Positions 6,125 to 9,252 of a stretch of DNA of 9,252 bases are shown piece by piece. Position numbers and translations under genes: made by a program. The notes below the pieces were generated by a model, which was not told the origin of the DNA, ran no database searches, and was given only the letters and a program-made list of their open reading frames with translations. The number at the start of each line of letters is the position of its first letter. Position 1 is the stretch's first letter. This stretch comes from Streptosporangiaceae bacterium. Lineage in GTDB: Bacteria > Actinomycetota > Actinomycetes > Streptosporangiales > Streptosporangiaceae. The DNA lies in assembly GCA_030043395.1 (NCBI GenBank), contig JASHXW010000612.1, positions 1 to 9,252 of the forward strand, read 5' to 3'.

Positions 6125-7662
6125 TCGGCGAGCTGGCCGCCTCGCTGCGGAAGGACCCAGGCAAGCCGGCCATCGTGACCGCGACCAGGTACGGAACGAC
6201 GGTCGTCCGGGCAGCTCGGGGCGACATCGCCGATCTCGGCGACAGTTATGCGGCGGCCCTGTACCGGCGCGGGCTGCGGCCAGGCGACACACTCGGCGTC
6301 GCGGTCAGGCCCGGCGGGCGGTCACTTGCCCTTCTGCTCGCGGCGCGCAGGCTGGGGCTGCGGGCTGCCGTGCTCGATCCGAGCGCAGGGCCCGATGTCC
6401 TGCTGGCGCGGCTGTCGGTGGCGTCACCAGTACTGGTGGTCGCCGACGCGGCCGCTCAAGCGGTGGCCGGATGGGCCAGGCCACTGGCCCGCCGGGCGGG
6501 CCTGGAGCTACCTAGCCTTGCCGCGCTTGGCCCTGTGGTCACGGTCGGCCGCCGGGTACCTGGCTGCGCGCCGGCGCTTGACCTGCGATCCGGCGGGCTC
6601 GTACCTGGCAATCTCGAGCGGGCTGGCGACGCGGTGGTGCTGTTCACCTCGGGCACAACAAGTGCCCCTAGGGCAGTCGTGCACACGTGGGCCAGCCTGG
6701 ACGCAGGCATGCGCGCGGTCACCGGCCTGGTGCAGCCGCTAGCTGGCCAGCCAGTGCTGGGCGGGACGCTATTCGTGCTTGTCCCGGCCCTGGCGGCGGG
6801 AGCGCCGGTGGCGCTGCCGTCGCGGTCCGGCGCAGGCGTCCGGCGCCAGCTTCGCGTGCTCCGGCCGCAGGCGACGTATCTGACCCCGCCGGCGCTTCGG
6901 GCGGCACTTGCGGCCGGTGCCCGGTTCACCGGCCAGGTGTGGAGCGGGTCGGCGCCGCTCAGCGCGACGCTGCTGGACCGGGCCAGGCGAGCTGGGGCGA
7001 CGCAAGCGTGGGGCGTCTACGCGCTGACCGAGCTCTTCCCGGCCGCCGTCGTGGAAGCTGCGGCGAAGGCTGCCTTCGACGAGCGCGGCGATCTCGTCGG
7101 CGAACTCGTTCCCGGGGTGCAAGCCAGGATCAGCGACTCTGGCCAGGTACTCCTGGCCGGGCCGGCGGCGTGCGATCGCTACCTCGGCGAGCCGCACCAG
7201 GACTGGGTGAGCACCGGAGACGTCGGGCGGCTGGCTCCAGGTGGCCAGCCGGGTGGCGGCGCACGGGCCTCCGGTCAGCGGCTGGTCCTGGCGGGGCGGT
7301 CCAAGGACATGATTCTTCGCCGGGCGGAGAACATCTACCCGGGGCTGTACGAGCCCGCGCTGCACGTGCCCGGGGTGAGCTTGGCGGTACTGGTTGGCCT
7401 GCCAGCCGATGACGGCGACGAGCTGGTCGGCGCGCTGGTGGAACTGGACCGCGGCGCAGACCAGGGTGCGGTGCGGACCGCGCTGGACGCCGCGTTCGAC
7501 CGGATGGGCACGGCGCGGCCCGACCTGCTGGCGTTCGCGCAGGTCCCGCTCAGCGGCCGGTCGCGCAAGCCCGACCGCAAGGCCGCCGCCGAGCTTTTCG
7601 CTTCGTCGCGGCCTGGCGACATCGAGCACATCGGCGGCGCTCGCAGCCGTGTCGCCCGATGA
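6121..7662 (+). CDS. AMP-forming acyl ligase of the ANL superfamily, OleC-like by context
   Basis: The 513 residues show the ordered ANL motifs: P-loop FTSGTTSAPRAVVHT (175-189), YALTE (300-304), STGD (364-367), the hinge GRSKDMI (392-398) and a C-terminal Lys in LSGRSRKPDRKA (K483, perhaps K487). The enzyme should adenylate a carboxylate. In the Ole pathway the equivalent, OleC, activates a 2-alkyl-3-hydroxyacid and closes it to a cis-beta-lactone, rather than making a CoA thioester. That role is assigned here from its position between OleA-like and OleD-like genes; sequence alone does not separate OleC from fatty acyl-CoA or acyl-AMP ligases. ATG 6121 overlaps the glycosyltransferase stop (ATGA), and the stop overlaps the P450 start in the same way, so translation is coupled throughout. 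Confidence 0.83.
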   Translation: MIGELAASLRKDPGKPAIVTATRYGTTVVRAARGDIADLGDSYAAALYRRGLRPGDTLGVAVRPGGRSLALLLAARRLGLRAAVLDPSAGPDVLLARLSVASPVLVVADAAAQAVAGWARPLARRAGLELPSLAALGPVVTVGRRVPGCAPALDLRSGGLVPGNLERAGDAVVLFTSGTTSAPRAVVHTWASLDAGMRAVTGLVQPLAGQPVLGGTLFVLVPALAAGAPVALPSRSGAGVRRQLRVLRPQATYLTPPALRAALAAGARFTGQVWSGSAPLSATLLDRARRAGATQAWGVYALTELFPAAVVEAAAKAAFDERGDLVGELVPGVQARISDSGQVLLAGPAACDRYLGEPHQDWVSTGDVGRLAPGGQPGGGARASGQRLVLAGRSKDMILRRAENIYPGLYEPALHVPGVSLAVLVGLPADDGDELVGALVELDRGADQGAVRTALDAAFDRMGTARPDLLAFAQVPLSGRSRKPDRKAAAELFASSRPGDIEHIGGARSRVAR

Positions 7663-8819
7663 GCGCGGCAAGAAGCGCAGGCCGGGCGCGCCGCCAGGCG
7701 CTGCGCCGGGATCGCCGCGTTTACCTAGCCAGCCACCCGGTGCTTTTCGCGCTGCTGGTCGCAACACGCGGACGGGCAGTGACCAGGCTCGGGCGGACCG
7801 TGCTCGTCCAGGGCACCGACGCCTTCCGCGAGGCGCTGACCCAGGTTCCGCTCGACCGGACCGCCCAGCACACGACCGGCGGACTGGCGCACGAACTCAC
7901 CGATGGCGGCGTCCTGTTCGACCAGGACGGCTCGGCGCATCGGCAGGTGCGCAGGTCACTCGCCGACGACCTGAGCGCCGCGGGAGTGCAGCGCCTGCGC
8001 CCGGCGTGGCAGTCCGTGCTGCGTCGTCGGCTGTCCGCTCTCGAGGCAGGCGGCACCGTCGACATGACCGCGGTAGCGGCCGAACTCGCAGGAGCCACGG
8101 TGTGCGCGCTGCTCGAACTTGAGGTCGCGCCGCTCGCCGTGGCCAGGGCGGCCAGCGAGGTAGCTGCGGCCGCGGCGCGACAGCATCTGCCTGGCATCCG
8201 TGGCGACTCAGGGCAGGCCATCGCCGATGCAACCCGTCAGCTCACCGCACTGGTCGGCACCGGGACCGCGGCGATGCTGGCCGTCGCCGCGGTGAACACG
8301 ACCGTGGCTGGAATACCGCGGTCCGTGGCCTGGTGCGCGGACGCTGGGCTGTGGTCCGATGCGGCTACCGACGGCCGGCTGGACGCCCTCAACTGGGAGC
8401 TGCTGCGTGTGACAGCGGCGACGGGGCTGCTCCCCCGGGTCGCTGCCGAGGCTGGCACGGTCGCTGGCCGGCCGGTGCGGAAGGCAGACCGGCTGGTCAT
8501 GGTCGCCAGGCATGCAGCCCATGCACACAGCCGGATGCCCGACGCTTGCAATCCGGCGCCGCAATCGGTCGCGCAGCTCGTGTTCGGTGCCGGGCCGCAC
8601 GCATGCCCCGGAGCCGCGATGGCGCGAGCGCAGCTTGCCGACACCCTGCGGATGCTCGCACCGTACCGGCCAGTCGTCGTCCGGGCGATCCCCGATCGGC
8701 GTTCCGCGCTGCCTGGCTGGAAGTCGCTCGTGATCCGCGCGGGTCCAGCCAGGGATCCCGGCCCGGTCACCAGTTCCAGGACTGACGCGCAGGCGGCCGA
8801 GTGCGCCTCGCCGGCCTGA
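7659..8819 (+). CDS. Cytochrome P450 with atypical I-helix
   Basis: This is a soluble haem-thiolate oxygenase of 386 residues, near the usual bacterial size. The C-helix HRQVRR (94-99), ExxR (E247-R250) and haem loop FGAGPHACPG (309-318, ligand C316) are intact, so the haem should bind. The oxygen-activating I-helix motif, usually A/G-G-x-D/E-T-T, reads AAVNTT (210-215): the conserved Thr remains but the acid is Asn213 and the Gly is Ala. Activity may therefore differ from a standard monooxygenase. The extreme C-terminus is a low-complexity Ser/Ala tail. The start overlaps the ligase stop (ATGA), and the 3' end overlaps the next gene by 19 bp. It probably hydroxylates or otherwise oxidises the lipid product or precursor. 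No dedicated redox partner lies in this strand's cluster. Confidence 0.9.
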   Translation: MSAARSAGRARRQALRRDRRVYLASHPVLFALLVATRGRAVTRLGRTVLVQGTDAFREALTQVPLDRTAQHTTGGLAHELTDGGVLFDQDGSAHRQVRRSLADDLSAAGVQRLRPAWQSVLRRRLSALEAGGTVDMTAVAAELAGATVCALLELEVAPLAVARAASEVAAAAARQHLPGIRGDSGQAIADATRQLTALVGTGTAAMLAVAAVNTTVAGIPRSVAWCADAGLWSDAATDGRLDALNWELLRVTAATGLLPRVAAEAGTVAGRPVRKADRLVMVARHAAHAHSRMPDACNPAPQSVAQLVFGAGPHACPGAAMARAQLADTLRMLAPYRPVVVRAIPDRRSALPGWKSLVIRAGPARDPGPVTSSRTDAQAAECASPA

Positions 8820-9252
8820 GGGTCGCGATCACCGGCGCGAGCGGGTTCTGCGGAGCCGCCGTCGCCCGCGCAGCGTCCGCTGCGGGCGCCGAGGTCGTCT
8901 GCTACGGCCGCCGGCCCGGCCCGGTGGGCAAGCACGCGCCCTGGGACGCCGCGCGTGACCTACCCGATCTGTCCGGCACGGACGCGGTGATCCACCTCGC
9001 TGCCGCCGTCGGCGACCCCGGCCGCCGGCGAGGTGCGGAAGCTGAGTTCTCGGCCGTCAACGTGGACGGCGCGCGGAGGCTGCTCGAAGCCGCGGGAGAC
9101 CGGCCGGTGGTGTGGGTGAGCAGTGCTAGTGTCTACGACCCCCGCGCCGACCGCGGGAACCTCACCGAGGACGCTCCCGTCGGCAGCCAGCTCAGCGCGT
9201 ACGGGCGAACGAAGGCCGCCGGCGATCGCCTGGCCCTGGCGGCCGGCGCCGT
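8801..9252 (+). CDS. OleD-like NAD(P)-dependent extended SDR (epimerase family), 3' end beyond window
   Basis: The first 150 codons of a Rossmann-fold oxidoreductase are present. They show the cofactor loop TGASGFCG, the DAVIHLAAAVG strand, NVDGARRLLEAA, the Ser of the catalytic triad in VSSASVYD, and YGRTK (the YxxxK pair). This is the arrangement of extended SDRs such as sugar epimerases, 3-beta-HSD-type enzymes and OleD. In the Ole pathway OleD reduces the 2-alkyl-3-ketoacid made by OleA to the 3-hydroxyacid used by OleC, and the neighbours argue for that role. A nucleotide-sugar epimerase serving the nearby glycosyltransferase is the main alternative. GTG 8801 is the best start, 19 bp inside the P450 gene and 9 codons before the cofactor-binding loop. 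The ribosome site is weak. Confidence 0.8.
   Translation, partial: MRLAGLRVAITGASGFCGAAVARAASAAGAEVVCYGRRPGPVGKHAPWDAARDLPDLSGTDAVIHLAAAVGDPGRRRGAEAEFSAVNVDGARRLLEAAGDRPVVWVSSASVYDPRADRGNLTEDAPVGSQLSAYGRTKAAGDRLALAAGA

Noticed and set aside
5288..6292. Minus-strand open frame of 334 codons opposite the glycosyltransferase
   Set aside because: It is Arg/Pro-rich with no motif, while the plus strand has complete GT2 motifs and overlapping gene junctions.

Overview
The window is very GC-rich, its genes are tightly packed with many 1-20 bp overlaps, and GTG starts are frequent. This suggests a high-GC actinomycete, but I cannot name a genus. No rRNA, tRNA, CRISPR array or mobile element was seen.

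Left half (1-4159, all minus strand). Reading in the direction of transcription, from right to left, there are two consecutive units. The first is a four-gene redox operon: a small Ser/Gly-rich single-span membrane protein, a ferric-reductase-like b-haem membrane protein, a soluble NuoF-like FMN/Fe-S flavoprotein, and a 3Fe-4S-type ferredoxin. The second is a two-component system: an OmpR/PhoB-family response regulator followed by a sensor histidine kinase, which runs off the left edge just before its catalytic core. Each unit is preceded by three tandem 11-bp direct repeats in the same orientation and with related sequence. This is the layout expected of an OmpR-family operator, so the response regulator probably controls both itself and the redox operon.

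Right half (4311-9252, all plus strand). Five translationally coupled genes run away from the redox operon: an OleA-type thiolase-fold condensing enzyme, a family-2 glycosyltransferase, an OleC-like AMP-forming ligase, a cytochrome P450, and an OleD-like extended SDR (cut by the right edge). OleA, OleC and OleD are the core of the long-chain olefin / beta-lactone pathway. Here a glycosyltransferase and a P450 lie between them, and no OleB hydrolase is visible. This looks like an OleACD-based lipid or beta-lactone natural-product cluster with oxidative and perhaps sugar tailoring. I do not know a described pathway with this gene order.

The 151-bp divergent region (4160-4310) separates the two halves. 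It holds the redox-operon repeats near its left end and a 16-bp near-palindrome just upstream of the oleA-like gene. The P450 may need redox partners, and the neighbouring operon encodes a P450-style ferredoxin and an NADH-oxidising-type flavoprotein, so the two halves may be linked functionally. That link is inference only.
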